A DNA stretch of 64,000 nucleotides, from assembly GCF_014161445.1 (NCBI RefSeq), contig NZ_JABBXA010000020.1, forward strand, positions 1 through 64,000, read 5' to 3'. Source of the DNA: Microbispora sp. H13382 (lineage in GTDB: Bacteria; Actinomycetota; Actinomycetes; Streptosporangiales; Streptosporangiaceae). Below the pieces are notes generated by a model, which worked only from the letters and a program-made list of their open reading frames with translations, was not told where the DNA came from and did not search any database. The translations under genes and the position numbers were made by a program. Shown in pieces: positions 1 through 10,363 of the stretch (positions within the stretch are counted from its first letter, which is position 1; every line of letters starts with the position of its first letter).

Positions 1-1840
<1,840 letters not shown>

Positions 1841-2261
1841 CAGATGTCCTTCCGAGGGCTCGCGGACTGACTACACGCACGCCAGACGACCAGGACTAAG
1901 AGTTACTCAGAGAGACGGTCGTCAAAGGGCAGCGCAAAGGGGCAGTGTAGCCGATCGGCATACACCTGTCCACTCCGCTATCGCTCTGCGCTCCACGTTG
2001 GTGGCAGCATCACCCGTCAGCGCCGAAACGTCAAGCCCGAGAGCCGACAATTCGCCTAACCGACGGGCGTCACGCTGGGTTTTTCCCGCCCTTGGGACCG
2101 AGCGAGCGCCGGGACCCAGTCCCTACCCGGGACCGGAGACGGGTAACGCTCAGTCACACGAACGGGCCAACGCTGACCATGGGTCGACGCCGCCATGCCC
2201 CTGGATACCCAGCCATAGCCCTGGCCTAAACGTCTTCTTTGCTAACAATTTAGCCACGGGC
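1841..2261 (-). other. rpoB upstream region, no gene
   Basis: About 420 bases between rpoB and the stop of the next gene. I see no credible coding sequence; open frames here lack ribosome-binding sites and homology. It holds the rpoB promoter at 1944-1972 and therefore an untranslated leader of roughly 95 bases, plus distal sequence that may carry further promoters or the terminator of the upstream pair, which I could not identify. Confidence 0.6.
1944..1972 (-). promoter_or_regulatory. Putative sigma-A-type promoter of rpoB
   Basis: Read on the minus strand there is TGGACA (1972-1967), a 17-base spacer, and TACACT (1949-1944). Both hexamers and the spacing fit the housekeeping (HrdB/SigA) consensus of actinomycetes. 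It lies about 104 bases upstream of the rpoB start codon. Confidence 0.65.
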
Positions 2262-2768
2262 TCAGGGGACGGGCGTGTCACCCAGGAGCGTGGACAGCCG
2301 GGAGGCCCGCCAGCCGTCGCCCTGTGTCACCATGACCAGGCGCGCTCTCCCCTGGCTGACCTGCTGCTTCGGCTCCTCTTGGCCCGGTCCTGAGCGCGTC
2401 GTGACCATGTTCACGAACAGCAGCACCCGGACCTCTTCCGGCGTCGCCGACTCCACGCCGGCGGCCGCCACGACGGCGTGCTGGACCGTCCGCCGCTCGC
2501 GCGCCCGCGGGCCGAGTGTCTCCGCGAGCGTCCGGTAGTGCTCCGCCAGCTGCCCGGTGGCGTGCGCGCCCGCCCTCAGCATGTCCCGGTCGATCGTACG
2601 GTAGTCGTACGACAGCATGTCGGGCGCGTAGGATCGGGCGGCCGCCAGGGCCTCCCGAGAGGCCGTCTCGGCGGTCTGGAGGCGGCGCAGGTCGAGCAGC
2701 AGCCACACGGCGGCGACGGCCAGCCCGGCCGCGAGGAGGGCCGTCAGCGACACCAGGATGCGCCTCAC
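2262..2768 (-). CDS. Mce-associated-like membrane protein (second of a pair)
   Basis: A 168-residue protein with one N-terminal membrane helix (roughly residues 4-25) followed by an extracytoplasmic alpha+beta domain ending in a conserved Trp-Arg segment. The architecture (short inside tail, one helix, a helix with an SYD-type motif, then a small beta domain) is that of Mce-associated/NTF2-like membrane proteins, whose biochemical role is unknown. The start is a GTG whose last two bases overlap the TGA of the preceding gene (GTGA), which implies translational coupling. No mce operon is nearby, so a role in lipid import is not supported by context. Confidence 0.75.
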   Translation of the reverse strand: MRRILVSLTALLAAGLAVAAVWLLLDLRRLQTAETASREALAAARSYAPDMLSYDYRTIDRDMLRAGAHATGQLAEHYRTLAETLGPRARERRTVQHAVVAAAGVESATPEEVRVLLFVNMVTTRSGPGQEEPKQQVSQGRARLVMVTQGDGWRASRLSTLLGDTPVP

Positions 2769-3253
2769 TGCACCAGCTCCGCGCGGGAGACCAGCCACAG
2801 GCCCGAGGCGTTCGTGACGTCCATGCGCCAGCGGAAGAAGCGCTCCTCGGGCGGGGCCTTCCTGCCGTCCTCCCAGTGGATCACCGCGTCGCCGACGATC
2901 AGCACCTGCGCCGTACGCCGGCCGTCGTCGAGGGAGGCGAGCGCGGAGGCCCGCAGGACCCCCGTCTGGACGGCCTTGTTCTTCAGCGTGGCATCCCTCA
3001 GCGCCGCCTGCCCGGCGGCGTACCGTGCCCGCTCGGGGCCCGTGGAGGTGGCCAGCGCGCGCTTGATGTCGTCGTCGATGCGGCGGTGGTCGATGGACAT
3101 GAGACTCACGGCGTGCGCCGCGGCGGCCCTCACGGCCATCTCGCGGTCCTGTTCCGCCGCCAGGGCCTCCGTACGGGCCCGGACCAGGCGCAGAACCGCC
3201 AGGGCCGACACGGCCACCAGGAGAACGAGCCCGACGGTCAGCGCGCGCCGCAT
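2765..3253 (-). CDS. Mce-associated-like membrane protein (first of a pair)
   Basis: A 162-residue protein with a signal-anchor helix (about residues 5-24) and an outside domain. It is a diverged paralogue of the gene immediately downstream: both have a helix after the anchor, a short Ser-x-Asp-x-Arg-x-Ile-Asp segment, and a C-terminal beta portion with a Trp. The two genes overlap by four bases and form a two-gene unit between the rplJL terminator and rpoB. Function is unknown; naming rests on architecture, not on a recognised catalytic motif. Confidence 0.75.
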   Translation of the reverse strand: MRRALTVGLVLLVAVSALAVLRLVRARTEALAAEQDREMAVRAAAAHAVSLMSIDHRRIDDDIKRALATSTGPERARYAAGQAALRDATLKNKAVQTGVLRASALASLDDGRRTAQVLIVGDAVIHWEDGRKAPPEERFFRWRMDVTNASGLWLVSRAELVQ

Positions 3254-3380
3254 CCCCGCACCTCCTGAGCACCGGTGGTCTCGGCCCGATCATGTCGCGC
3301 GGAGCCTACGTCCGCACGATAGATCAACGGGTCCGACCTGCTCATAAGGGTCTGGATCGCACGCGACTTCCGGACACGCG

Positions 3381-3422
3381 AAAGGGGCGGTCCCATCCGG
3401 CACCTGGATGGACCCGCCCCTT
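3381..3422 (-). terminator. Terminator after rplL
   Basis: A GC-rich hairpin (AAGGGGCGG arm at one side, complementary CCGCCCCTT arm on the other, short loop around 3400) lies about 25 bases past the rplL stop. It lacks a clear U-run, as is usual in actinomycetes. Confidence 0.7.
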
Positions 3423-3447
3423 CGGTGAAGCGTGTTGCGAGACCGTC

Positions 3448-3843
3448 TTACTTGACGGTGACGGTCGCGCCGGCGCCCTCGAGGGCAGCCTTCGCCTTCT
3501 CGGCCTGCTCCTTGTTGACCTTGCCGTCGAAGACCGGCTTCGGAGCGCCGTCCACGAGGTCCTTGGCCTCCTTGAGGCCCAGGCTCGTCAGGGCGCGGAT
3601 CTCCTTGATGACCTGGATCTTCTTGTCGCCGGCGGCCTCGAGGATGACGTCGAACTCGTCCTGCTCCTCGGCCTCCTCGGCAGCGCCACCGGCGCCACCG
3701 GCGGCCGGGGCGGCGGCCACGGCGACCGGAGCGGCGGCCTTGACGTCGAAGGTCTCCTCGAAGACCTTCACGAACTCGGACAGCTCAAGGAGGGTCATCT
3801 CCTTGAAGGACTCGAGCAGCTCGTCGGTGCTGAGCTTCGCCAT
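3448..3843 (-). CDS. rplL: 50S ribosomal protein L7/L12
   Basis: 131 residues, full length for L7/L12. The N-terminal dimerisation domain ([20 protein letters not shown]), an Ala/Pro/Gly-rich hinge (about residues 35-60) and the C-terminal domain with the factor-binding helix ([19 protein letters not shown]) are all present. L7/L12 forms the ribosomal stalk that recruits translation GTPases. It follows rplJ in the same orientation with a 77-base gap and is closed by a hairpin terminator, so rplJ-rplL form one transcription unit. Confidence 0.97.
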   Translation of the reverse strand: MAKLSTDELLESFKEMTLLELSEFVKVFEETFDVKAAAPVAVAAAPAAGGAGGAAEEAEEQDEFDVILEAAGDKKIQVIKEIRALTSLGLKEAKDLVDGAPKPVFDGKVNKEQAEKAKAALEGAGATVTVK

Positions 3844-3920
3844 GATGTGTTCCTCCAGTGGGTCTAGCTAAAAGTGAAAAGGGACCGCGGTGCGCGCTTC
3901 CCCCCGTCCGCTACGCGGAC

Positions 3921-4445
3921 CTACTCGCCGGCCTCTTCGCGCTTGGCGCGCAGAGCCTCGGCCAGTCGAGCCATGGTGGTGGGCAGCGCGGCGAAGGTGG
4001 CGGCAGCCTGGGACTGCTTGGCCTTCAGCGCACCGGCCAGCTTCGCGAGGAGCACCTCACGGGACTCAAGGTCGGCAAGCTTCGTGATCTCGTCGGGGGT
4101 CATCGACTTGCCGTCGACGACGCCGCCCTTGATCACCAGGAGGGGATTGGCCTTGGCGAAGTCACGCAGACCCTTGGCCGCCTCCACGACGTCGCCCTTG
4201 ACGAACGCGATGGCGGTCGGGCCCTGGAACAGGTCGTCCAGGGCGGTGATCCCGGCGTTGTTGGCCGCGATCTTGGTGAGCGTGTTCTTCGCCACGGCGA
4301 ACTTCGCATTCCCACCGAGAGAAACGCGCAGCTGCTTGAGCTGAGCGACGGTGAGACCGCGGTATTCGGTCAGAACGGCGGCGCTGGATCCCTCGAACTC
4401 ACTCTTGAGCTCGGCGATCGCGACGCTCTTCTCCGCCTTCGCCAT
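3921..4445 (-). CDS. rplJ: 50S ribosomal protein L10
   Basis: 174 residues starting [18 protein letters not shown]10 anchors the L7/L12 dimers to the ribosome and, with L12, represses its own operon by binding the mRNA leader. Typical segments are visible ([39 protein letters not shown]). The frame stays open upstream to 4553, but the start at 4445 is preferred because of the strong GGAAGGAG site just before it and because the longer form would read through the leader hairpin. Confidence 0.96.
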   Translation of the reverse strand: MAKAEKSVAIAELKSEFEGSSAAVLTEYRGLTVAQLKQLRVSLGGNAKFAVAKNTLTKIAANNAGITALDDLFQGPTAIAFVKGDVVEAAKGLRDFAKANPLLVIKGGVVDGKSMTPDEITKLADLESREVLLAKLAGALKAKQSQAAATFAALPTTMARLAEALRAKREEAGE

Positions 4446-4482
4446 GGGCCTCCTTCCAGATGTGCCGCCGGCGAAGGCCCTC

Positions 4483-4520
4483 GGAAAACAGACAAGCCCC
4501 GGCGCAGGCGCACGGGGCTT
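4483..4520 (-). terminator. Putative attenuator in the rplJ leader
   Basis: On the minus strand AAGCCCC (4520-4514) pairs with GGGGCTT (4500-4494) across a 13-base loop and is followed by GTCTGTTTTCC, a real U-rich tail that is uncommon in this genome. It lies between the L10 leader and the rplJ ribosome-binding site, where a conditional terminator could couple L10 levels to transcription. Confidence 0.6.
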
Positions 4521-4529
4521 GGACGGACG

Positions 4530-4637
4530 TCGAACGTCCTCAAGCGTCTCCACACCTACGCGGGCCGTCCACTCAACGTGGATCCTTCGGTACCGGGCTG
4601 TACGCCCGGCGACGACCGGCGGTCTTCGGCAGGAGAC
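4530..4637 (-). promoter_or_regulatory. Ribosomal L10 leader RNA (autoregulatory)
   Basis: The minus-strand sequence contains CCGAAGACCGCCGG near the 5' end and GGCCCGCGTAGGTG near the 3' end, the conserved blocks of the L10 leader family, with a GC hairpin (GCCGGGC/GCCCGG) between. Established role: binding of the L10-(L12) complex represses rplJL expression. Exact boundaries are approximate. Confidence 0.75.
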
Positions 4638-4667
4638 AGACTACGTTGTCAACCGTCTGGACGCCAA
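4638..4667 (-). promoter_or_regulatory. Putative rplJL promoter
   Basis: On the minus strand TTGGCG (4667-4662), an 18-base spacer and TAGTCT (4643-4638). It places transcription start just ahead of the L10 leader and overlaps the intergenic edge of the lipoprotein gene. A perfect TTGACA at 4652-4647 lies in the spacer but has no good -10 at standard distance. Confidence 0.5.
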
Positions 4668-4668
4668 A

Positions 4669-5523
4669 TCAGCCGCCGAGGCCGGACGGCTGCTGCAGCG
4701 TCTGCGGCAGTTCGCCCACCTGGTCGGCGGCCGGCGCCTCGATCGAGACCGGCTCGTTGAACGACTTGAACATCGCGGTGGCCTTGAACGTGCCGGCGTC
4801 CGGCTTGCCGCCGCTCAGCTCGACCTTGCGAGGCAGGCCCTGGGCGTCGATCCACGCGTCGAACCTGACGTCCTTGGCGCTCGCGAGCTCGCCCTGCAGG
4901 CGCCCGCGCTGCTCCTCGGGAAGCTGCTTGACCGCCTCGTCGACCGGGAACGTGCCCGAGTAGTGGGTCGTGTCCACCCCGCCGACCTGCTCGCTGCCGA
5001 CGGACTTCACGTCCTTGGACGCCGTCAGCAGGGCGGCGCTCGTCTTCAGGTCGAACTGCTGGGCCTGGCCGAGGAACTGGTCGACGTTCACACCGGCCTG
5101 CGAGCCGAGCTGCTTCAGGTCGAGCCTGATCCACGGCTTGGTGGCGCCCACCAGGGTCTTGAGCATGTCGAGCTTCACGTACGCCACGTCGCCCTGGAGG
5201 ATCACCCGCACGCCGCCGGGCACGTTCTGCCCGTTGAACGACACCTGGCTGAGGTTGATGTCGGAGGCGATCTGCGGGGTCTTCTGGTAGAGCATCGTCC
5301 CCTGGACGACCCCACCCTGACCGCCCTTGGCGTCGGTCACGTTGACTACGAGGTCCGCGGCATAGGTGTTGACCTCGTCGGCCTTCTGCGCGGTCTGCTG
5401 GATGACCTCGGCCGCCGAGAGCTGCGCGTTCTGGAGAGACGGAGTCGCGGTCGTCCCGCATCCCGCGACCGTGATCGCGGCCACCGCCCCGGCGGCCACC
5501 AGTAGTCGTCGCATTGTGTCCAT
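4669..5523 (-). CDS. Secreted lipoprotein, LppX/LprAFG-like fold
   Basis: 284 residues with a lipoprotein signal peptide: positively charged start (MDTMRR), hydrophobic core and lipobox TVAGC with the lipidated Cys at residue 22. The mature part has the alternating beta-strand pattern of the LolA/LppX-like lipoproteins (repeated DVAYVKLD, WIRLDLKQLG, FDAWIDAQGLPRKVEL segments), a family in mycobacteria linked to carrying acyl lipids across the cell wall. Substrate is unknown. It may start at Met4 instead. The gene sits immediately upstream of the rplJL promoter and is transcribed in the same direction. Confidence 0.8.
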   Translation of the reverse strand: MDTMRRLLVAAGAVAAITVAGCGTTATPSLQNAQLSAAEVIQQTAQKADEVNTYAADLVVNVTDAKGGQGGVVQGTMLYQKTPQIASDINLSQVSFNGQNVPGGVRVILQGDVAYVKLDMLKTLVGATKPWIRLDLKQLGSQAGVNVDQFLGQAQQFDLKTSAALLTASKDVKSVGSEQVGGVDTTHYSGTFPVDEAVKQLPEEQRGRLQGELASAKDVRFDAWIDAQGLPRKVELSGGKPDAGTFKATAMFKSFNEPVSIEAPAADQVGELPQTLQQPSGLGG

Positions 5524-5636
5524 CCCTTCGGTTTCCCCCTTTACCTGCCCTTGACCCTATGCGCCTAACGCGCCGGGCGCGTCGCTCCGGACGAACCACC
5601 ATGAGCCCTACACAATCCCTGCACAAACACGGTAGT

Positions 5637-5668
5637 TTGCGGCTAGATAGTTAGCATCCGTACTATCT
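5637..5668 (+). promoter_or_regulatory. Promoter and inverted repeat upstream of the amidohydrolase
   Basis: TTGCGG (5637-5642), 18-base spacer, TACTAT (5661-5666) form a plausible promoter. A perfect 7-base inverted repeat, AGATAGT (5645-5651) and ACTATCT (5662-5668), covers the spacer and the -10, a layout expected of a repressor operator. The MarR gene at the far end of the amidohydrolase is the obvious candidate regulator. Confidence 0.55.
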
Positions 5669-5691
5669 GACATCGAACGAGGAGAACAGGC

Positions 5692-6900
5692 ATGCGTACC
5701 CTGATTCGGGACGTGCGCGTCTTCGACGGCGAACGGACGATCCCCCGGGCGAACGTGCTCGTCGAGGACGACCTCATCGCCGAGTACGACGGACGACGGG
5801 TGGACGCCGAGATCGACGGAACGGGCAGGACGGTCCTCCCCGGCCTGATCGACGCGCACACCCACGTCTCCGACGGCATGCTCGCCCAGGCGCTGGCCTT
5901 CGGGGTGACGACAGAGCTCGACATGTTCTGCCTGCCGTCCAACCTCGCCAGGCAGCGGAGGCTCGCCGCCGAGCGGGACGACGTGGCCGACCTGCGCAGT
6001 GCCGGCGTCCTGGCCACCGCACCGAACGGCCACCCCAGCCAGATCATGGCCGCGGAGGCCGCGGCCGTCGCTCACCTCGGCGACGCCGTGGGCGCCTTCG
6101 ACACGATCGCCGACGCCGGGCAGGCGAAGGCGTTCGTCGAGGCCCGGCTGGCGGAGGGCATCGACTATCTGAAAATCGTCGTGGACGACGGCTCAGCGGC
6201 GGGGCTCGACCTGCCGGTCCTCGGCCCGGATGTCGTCGCCGCGCTCGTCGAGGCCGGGCACGCTGCGGGCCTGGCGACCATCGCCCACGTGGCGACCGTG
6301 CGAGACGCCACTGTCGCGATCGAGGCGGGAGTCGACGGCCTGGCGCACGTCGTCCACGATGCCCCGCCCGGTGATCCCGCCGTCGAGATGCTGGCGGCGC
6401 GGGCCGCCGCCCGCGGAGTGTTCGTGGTCAGCACGCTGAGCTACATCGAGGCGATCACCGGCGGGACGGGCGGGGCGGAACTCGTCCGGGACGAGCGGGT
6501 CGCGTCGCGGCTGCCCGACCACGCGCGGGCGGCCGTCCGCGACGACGCCGGCGCCGTACCCGTGCACCCCCAGGGCATGGTGAACGCCGCGCACGCGGCC
6601 TTGGCCCTGCACCGCGCGGGCGTGCCCCTGCTGGCAGGCACGGACGCGAACTTCTTCGCCCCGCTGCACGGCGCGAGCATGCATCGCGAACTGCCGCTCC
6701 TCACCGAGGCCGGCCTCACCCCCGAGGAGGCGCTCGCGGCGGCCACCAGCGTCCCCGCCCGGCACTTCGGGCTCCACGACCGGGGGCGGATCGCGCCGGG
6801 CATGCGCGCGGACCTGCTGCTGGTGGACGGCGACCCGACCCGCGACATCACCGCCACCCGTGCCATCGCGGGTGTCTGGCGCCGCGGCGTACGCCGATGA
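5692..6900 (+). CDS. Amidohydrolase family metal-dependent hydrolase
   Basis: 402 residues, complete TIM-barrel amidohydrolase of the imidazolonepropionase/prolidase-like group. Visible: the N-terminal composite beta-sandwich (VRVFDGERTI), the metal motif DAHTHV after LPGLI, a Lys in DYLKIVVDD likely to be carboxylated or structural, His residues at IAHVATV and GLAHVVHD, and the catalytic Asp in LLAGTDANF. The C-terminus (GRIAPGMRADLLLVDGDP) is the family signature. Physiological substrate cannot be told from sequence. An ATG with AGGAGAA ahead of it sets the start. It converges on a MarR gene, 13 bases apart. Confidence 0.88.
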   Translation: MRTLIRDVRVFDGERTIPRANVLVEDDLIAEYDGRRVDAEIDGTGRTVLPGLIDAHTHVSDGMLAQALAFGVTTELDMFCLPSNLARQRRLAAERDDVADLRSAGVLATAPNGHPSQIMAAEAAAVAHLGDAVGAFDTIADAGQAKAFVEARLAEGIDYLKIVVDDGSAAGLDLPVLGPDVVAALVEAGHAAGLATIAHVATVRDATVAIEAGVDGLAHVVHDAPPGDPAVEMLAARAAARGVFVVSTLSYIEAITGGTGGAELVRDERVASRLPDHARAAVRDDAGAVPVHPQGMVNAAHAALALHRAGVPLLAGTDANFFAPLHGASMHRELPLLTEAGLTPEEALAAATSVPARHFGLHDRGRIAPGMRADLLLVDGDPTRDITATRAIAGVWRRGVRR

Positions 6901-6913
6901 GCCGGCGAGCATG

Positions 6914-7411
6914 TCAGGCCAGCGACGTGAGCAGGTCGCGCAGCAACCGGTCGAGCGTGGCGGCGTCCCGCGGCGGCAGCCCCGACGCGAGCCGGGCGAG
7001 GTTCGCCGCGTGGTCGGTGAGGGTCGCGTCGATCACCTCGCGCCCCTTCTCCGACAACGTGATCTTGAAGCTGCGCCGGTCGGCCGGGTCGAGACTGCGC
7101 TCGACCAGCCCGGCGGCCTCCAGCCGGTCGAGCCGGCTCGTCATGCCGGCGCGCGACATCATCACCGTGTCCGACAACTCGGACGGAATCAGCGTGTACG
7201 GCGGGCCGGAACGGCGCAGCGCGGCCAGCACGTCGAAGTCCCCCGGGCGCAGGCCGTGCCGGTCGAGAACCTCCTCGACCCTTCCCTCGATCACCCGGGT
7301 CACCTGGGCGAGACGACCGAAGATCCCCATGGCCGACAGATCCAGGTCGGGCCGCTCGCGCCGCCACTGGTCGAGGATGTGATCGACGGAATCCCTGCGC
7401 TCTACGGTCAC
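6914..7411 (-). CDS. MarR family transcriptional regulator
   Basis: 165 residues with the winged-helix core of MarR repressors: helix-turn-helix around ELSDTVMMSRAGMTSRLDRLEAAG and the wing RSLDPADRRSFKITLSEKG. N- and C-terminal helices would form the dimer. It is convergent with the amidohydrolase and could control it through the inverted repeat at 5645-5668; this link is inference from position. No obvious copy of that repeat lies in its own upstream region. Confidence 0.9.
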   Translation of the reverse strand: MTVERRDSVDHILDQWRRERPDLDLSAMGIFGRLAQVTRVIEGRVEEVLDRHGLRPGDFDVLAALRRSGPPYTLIPSELSDTVMMSRAGMTSRLDRLEAAGLVERSLDPADRRSFKITLSEKGREVIDATLTDHAANLARLASGLPPRDAATLDRLLRDLLTSLA

Positions 7412-7480
7412 GCGCCGAGTTTATTCGCCGTCTGATTATCGGAAGACGCACGAAAGCTCGTGATCTGCCCAAGACGCGCG

Positions 7481-7511
7481 GAAGCCCCCGCCCGGTGAGG
7501 GCGGGGGCTTC
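7481..7511 (-). terminator. Terminator after rplA
   Basis: A perfect 13-base-pair hairpin (GAAGCCCCCGCCC, 5-base loop, GGGCGGGGGCTTC) lies 28 bases beyond the rplA stop and ahead of the MarR start, separating the two units. Confidence 0.85.
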
Positions 7512-7538
7512 CGTCGTCGTGCGGTCCGGAGCGACGGC

Positions 7539-8252
7539 TCAGGCGTCGATCTCGGCGGTCATCGCCCGCGTCACGTTGGGGTCGACCGGGATGCCCGGGC
7601 CCATGGACGTGGTGAAGGTGACCTTCTTGAGGTAACGGCCCTTGGCCGCCGACGGCTTGAGACGCAGGACCTCGTCCAGCGCCGCGGCGTAGTTCTCCAC
7701 GAGCTGACGGTCGTCGAAGGACGCCTTGCCGATGATGAAGTGCAGGTTCGCGTGCCGGTCGACCCGGAACTCGATCTTTCCGCCCTTGATGTCGGTGACG
7801 GCCTTGGCCACGTCGGGCGTGACGGTGCCGGTCTTCGGGTTCGGCATGAGGCCGCGGGGGCCGAGCACGCGGCCCAGGCGACCGACCTTGCCCATCAGGT
7901 CCGGAGTGGCGACGACCGCGTCGAAGTCGAGACGGCCCTTGGACACCTCGTCGATCAGCTCGTCGGAGCCGACGATGTCGGCGCCCGCCGCGCGGGCCTC
8001 CTCGGCACGGTCACCGGTCGCGAAGACCAGGACCCGGGCGGTCTTGCCGGTGCCGTGCGGGAGGTTGACGGTGCCGCGGACCATCTGGTCGGCCTTGCGG
8101 GGGTCGACACCCAGCCGCAGGGCGACCTCGACGGTCGCGTCGAACTTCGTGGTCGCGGTCTTCTTGGCCAGCCGTACGCCGTCGAGCGGGTTGTACAGGG
8201 CCGCGCGGTCGACCTCGGCCGCCGCGTTCTTCCAGTTCTTGCTGCGCTTCAC
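7539..8252 (-). CDS. rplA: 50S ribosomal protein L1
   Basis: 237 residues, full length for L1, the protein of the mobile L1 stalk at the ribosomal E site and often a translational autoregulator of the rplKA operon. Signature segments are present: [35 protein letters not shown] and [15 protein letters not shown]. Downstream of rplK in the same direction with a 115-base gap, and ended by a strong hairpin. Confidence 0.97.
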   Translation of the reverse strand: MKRSKNWKNAAAEVDRAALYNPLDGVRLAKKTATTKFDATVEVALRLGVDPRKADQMVRGTVNLPHGTGKTARVLVFATGDRAEEARAAGADIVGSDELIDEVSKGRLDFDAVVATPDLMGKVGRLGRVLGPRGLMPNPKTGTVTPDVAKAVTDIKGGKIEFRVDRHANLHFIIGKASFDDRQLVENYAAALDEVLRLKPSAAKGRYLKKVTFTTSMGPGIPVDPNVTRAMTAEIDA

Positions 8253-8367
8253 TTCATGCTCCTCATGGAGATCGTGGTCCGGGCCTGCGCTTCGGCCCTC
8301 CCACAGCGTTGGATTGCCGCGCCTCCGGCGCGGCGCCTCGGGCGCTTACGAGCCCTCGCGGAGATCG

Positions 8368-8799
8368 TCAGTCGGCGATCGTGATGCCCATGGAACGGGC
8401 GGTGCCGGCGATGATCTTCTCGGCGGCCTCGACGTCGTTGGCGTTGAGGTCCTGCAGCTTGGTCTCGGCGATCTGGCGAAGCTGCTCGCGGGTCAGCTTG
8501 CCCACCTTGTCCTTGTGCGGGTTCGCGCTGCCCTTCTGCAGACCGGCGGCCTTCTTGATCAGCTCGGGCGCCGGCGGCGTCTTCGTGATGAAGGTGAAGC
8601 TGCGGTCTTCGAAGATGGTGATCTCGACGGGGATGATGTTGCCCCGCTGGGCCTCCGTCGCCGCGTTGTACTGCTTGACGAAGTCCATGATGTTGACGCC
8701 GTGCGGACCGAGCGCGGTACCGACCGGCGGCGCGGGGGTGGCCTGTCCAGCGGGAAGCTGGACCTTCACCAGGGCCGCGACTTTCTTCTTTGGAGGCAT
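8368..8799 (-). CDS. rplK: 50S ribosomal protein L11
   Basis: 143 residues. The N-terminal domain ([28 protein letters not shown]) carries the Pro-rich region bound by thiostrepton-type antibiotics, and the C-terminal rRNA-binding domain ends with the usual [11 protein letters not shown]11 forms the base of the GTPase-associated centre and is needed for RelA activation. Follows nusG, precedes rplA. Confidence 0.97.
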   Translation of the reverse strand: MPPKKKVAALVKVQLPAGQATPAPPVGTALGPHGVNIMDFVKQYNAATEAQRGNIIPVEITIFEDRSFTFITKTPPAPELIKKAAGLQKGSANPHKDKVGKLTREQLRQIAETKLQDLNANDVEAAEKIIAGTARSMGITIAD

Positions 8800-8893
8800 T
8801 TGTCCTTCTCCGGGTCCTTTGTCCTACAAAAGCCTCACAGGCACGCCGAAGCAGGGCGTGCGTGAGGACGGCTATCGAGTCTACGCGAGACGG

Positions 8894-9667
8894 TCAGATC
8901 TTCGAGACCTGGTTGAACGACAGCTCAACCGGGGTCTCTCGACCGAAGATCGAGACGAGGACCTTGAGCTTCTGCGACTCGGCGCTGATCTCGCTGACCG
9001 TGGCCGGCAGCGTGGCGAACGGCCCGTCCATGACCGTGACGGACTCGCCGACCTCGAAGTCGACGGTCGCGGTGGTCGTCTTGGTCGTGGCCTTCTTGAC
9101 TTCCTCGGAAGGCTCCGGCGCGAGCAGCTTGGCGACCTCGTCGAGGTTCAGCGGGCTCGGCTTGTTGGACAAGCCGACGAAGCCGGTCACACCGGGCGTG
9201 TTGCGCACCGCGGCCCAGGACTCGTCGGTCAGGTCCATCCGGACCAGGACGTAACCAGGAAGCACGCGCTCCTTGATCGGAGTCTTCTTGCCGCCCTTGA
9301 ACTCCGTGATCGTGTGGGTCGGCACCTCGACCTGGAAGATGAAGTCCTCCATGTTGAGGGACCCGATGCGGCTCTCGATGTTCTGCTTCACCCGGTTCTC
9401 GTAACCGGCGTACGAGTGGATGACGTACCACTCGCCGAACTGACCGCGAAGCTGGCGCTTGAACTCCTCGACCGGGTCGACATCCGGGAGGACGTCACCG
9501 TCCTCGTCGACCTGCGGGGCGGCCTCAGCCGCGTCTTCGCCGCCGTCACCACCGTCTGAGTCGGCGACCGTGGTCTCCTCGGCCTCTGCTACGGCCTCGT
9601 CCTGCTCGGTGCCCCACTCGTCATCCTCGTCATGGGAGCGGTCGGCCGGCATCGGGGACTCGGACAC
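8894..9667 (-). CDS. nusG: Transcription termination/antitermination factor NusG
   Basis: 257 residues. The NGN domain ([21 protein letters not shown], then [12 protein letters not shown] and [10 protein letters not shown]) and the C-terminal KOW domain ([24 protein letters not shown]) are intact. An acidic N-terminal extension of about 80 residues is typical of actinomycete NusG. The start is a GTG at 9667 with GAAGGAAG upstream; the frame is open further 5' but runs into secE. NusG binds RNA polymerase and couples it to Rho and ribosomes. Located between secE and rplK as in most bacteria. Confidence 0.96.
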   Translation of the reverse strand: MSESPMPADRSHDEDDEWGTEQDEAVAEAEETTVADSDGGDGGEDAAEAAPQVDEDGDVLPDVDPVEEFKRQLRGQFGEWYVIHSYAGYENRVKQNIESRIGSLNMEDFIFQVEVPTHTITEFKGGKKTPIKERVLPGYVLVRMDLTDESWAAVRNTPGVTGFVGLSNKPSPLNLDEVAKLLAPEPSEEVKKATTKTTTATVDFEVGESVTVMDGPFATLPATVSEISAESQKLKVLVSIFGRETPVELSFNQVSKI

Positions 9668-9722
9668 GGGACTCTTCCTTCTTCGCTTGGTGTCTTGACG
9701 CGCTGCGACGTCTCGGGCGGGA

Positions 9723-9989
9723 TCAGGATCCGCCGAAGAGCCAGAGCACACCCTTACCCAGCAGCGTATCGATCCCGAACACGAGCCCAACCATGATCAC
9801 GACGAAGACCAGGACAACTACCGTGTAAGAGATCAGCTCAGTGCGCCTGGGCCAGATGACCTTGCGCAGCTCGGCGACGACCTGCCGATAGAAAAGAGCG
9901 GGCGAGGTGCGCTTTGCCTTCTTCTCACTGGTCGGCTTGCCTGGCTTGCCAGCGGTCTCGCCGCGGGTATCGATCGCCACAGTCCTCAC
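9723..9989 (-). CDS. secE: Preprotein translocase subunit SecE
   Basis: 88 residues with one C-terminal membrane helix (about residues 52-75) preceded by the amphipathic segment [20 protein letters not shown] that defines SecE. It clamps SecY in the translocon. A GTG three codons further in (9980) sits better behind an AGGTGAGG sequence and may be the real start, giving 85 residues. secE-nusG spacing is 55 bases, consistent with co-transcription. Confidence 0.95.
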   Translation of the reverse strand: MRTVAIDTRGETAGKPGKPTSEKKAKRTSPALFYRQVVAELRKVIWPRRTELISYTVVVLVFVVIMVGLVFGIDTLLGKGVLWLFGGS

Positions 9990-10055
9990 CTGATCCGTCG
10001 TGTCCGTCGCAGTTGCGGCGCGCTTTCACGCCATTGTTGCGCGGACCGCACTCCG

Positions 10056-10128
10056 CAGGGCACGAGGGACTCGAACCCCCAACCGCCGGTTTTGGAGACC
10101 GGTGCGCTACCAATTGCGCTAGTGCCCT
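10056..10128 (-). tRNA. trnW: tRNA-Trp (anticodon CCA)
   Basis: The minus strand folds into a standard cloverleaf: acceptor AGGGCAC/GTGCCCT, D-loop with AATTGGTAG, anticodon loop TCTCCAAAA containing CCA, and T-loop GGTTCGAGTC. 73 bases to the discriminator G; CCA is not encoded. Trp tRNA ahead of secE-nusG is a common actinobacterial arrangement. Confidence 0.97.
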
Positions 10129-10363
10129 AAGCCGTGCACCACGATACCCGAGAAACGCGGAGAAGCGTCCGTCCCGTCGTTCACGTGGCCCACTAGTCGG
10201 TGAAGTGTACGCGGGATTCACCAGTCCGTCGAACCACGTGGTCGCCGCGCCGCCCGGAGAGGCGGCCCGAGTGCCGTTCGTGCGGTTCAAACCTACCGCG
10301 AGAACCCGTCCGCATCCTGGATATGGAGACGAAACCGCGTGGCGCGTCTGGAACGATGGAGCC

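Noticed and set aside
4446-4553. Upstream in-frame extension of rplJ
   Set aside because: It would translate through the L10 leader and the terminator-like hairpin, and the conserved protein begins at 4445 behind a strong GGAAGGAG.
4647-4652. TTGACA as -35 of the rplJ promoter
   Set aside because: At 16-19 bases downstream there is no acceptable -10; the TTGGCG/TAGTCT pair fits better.
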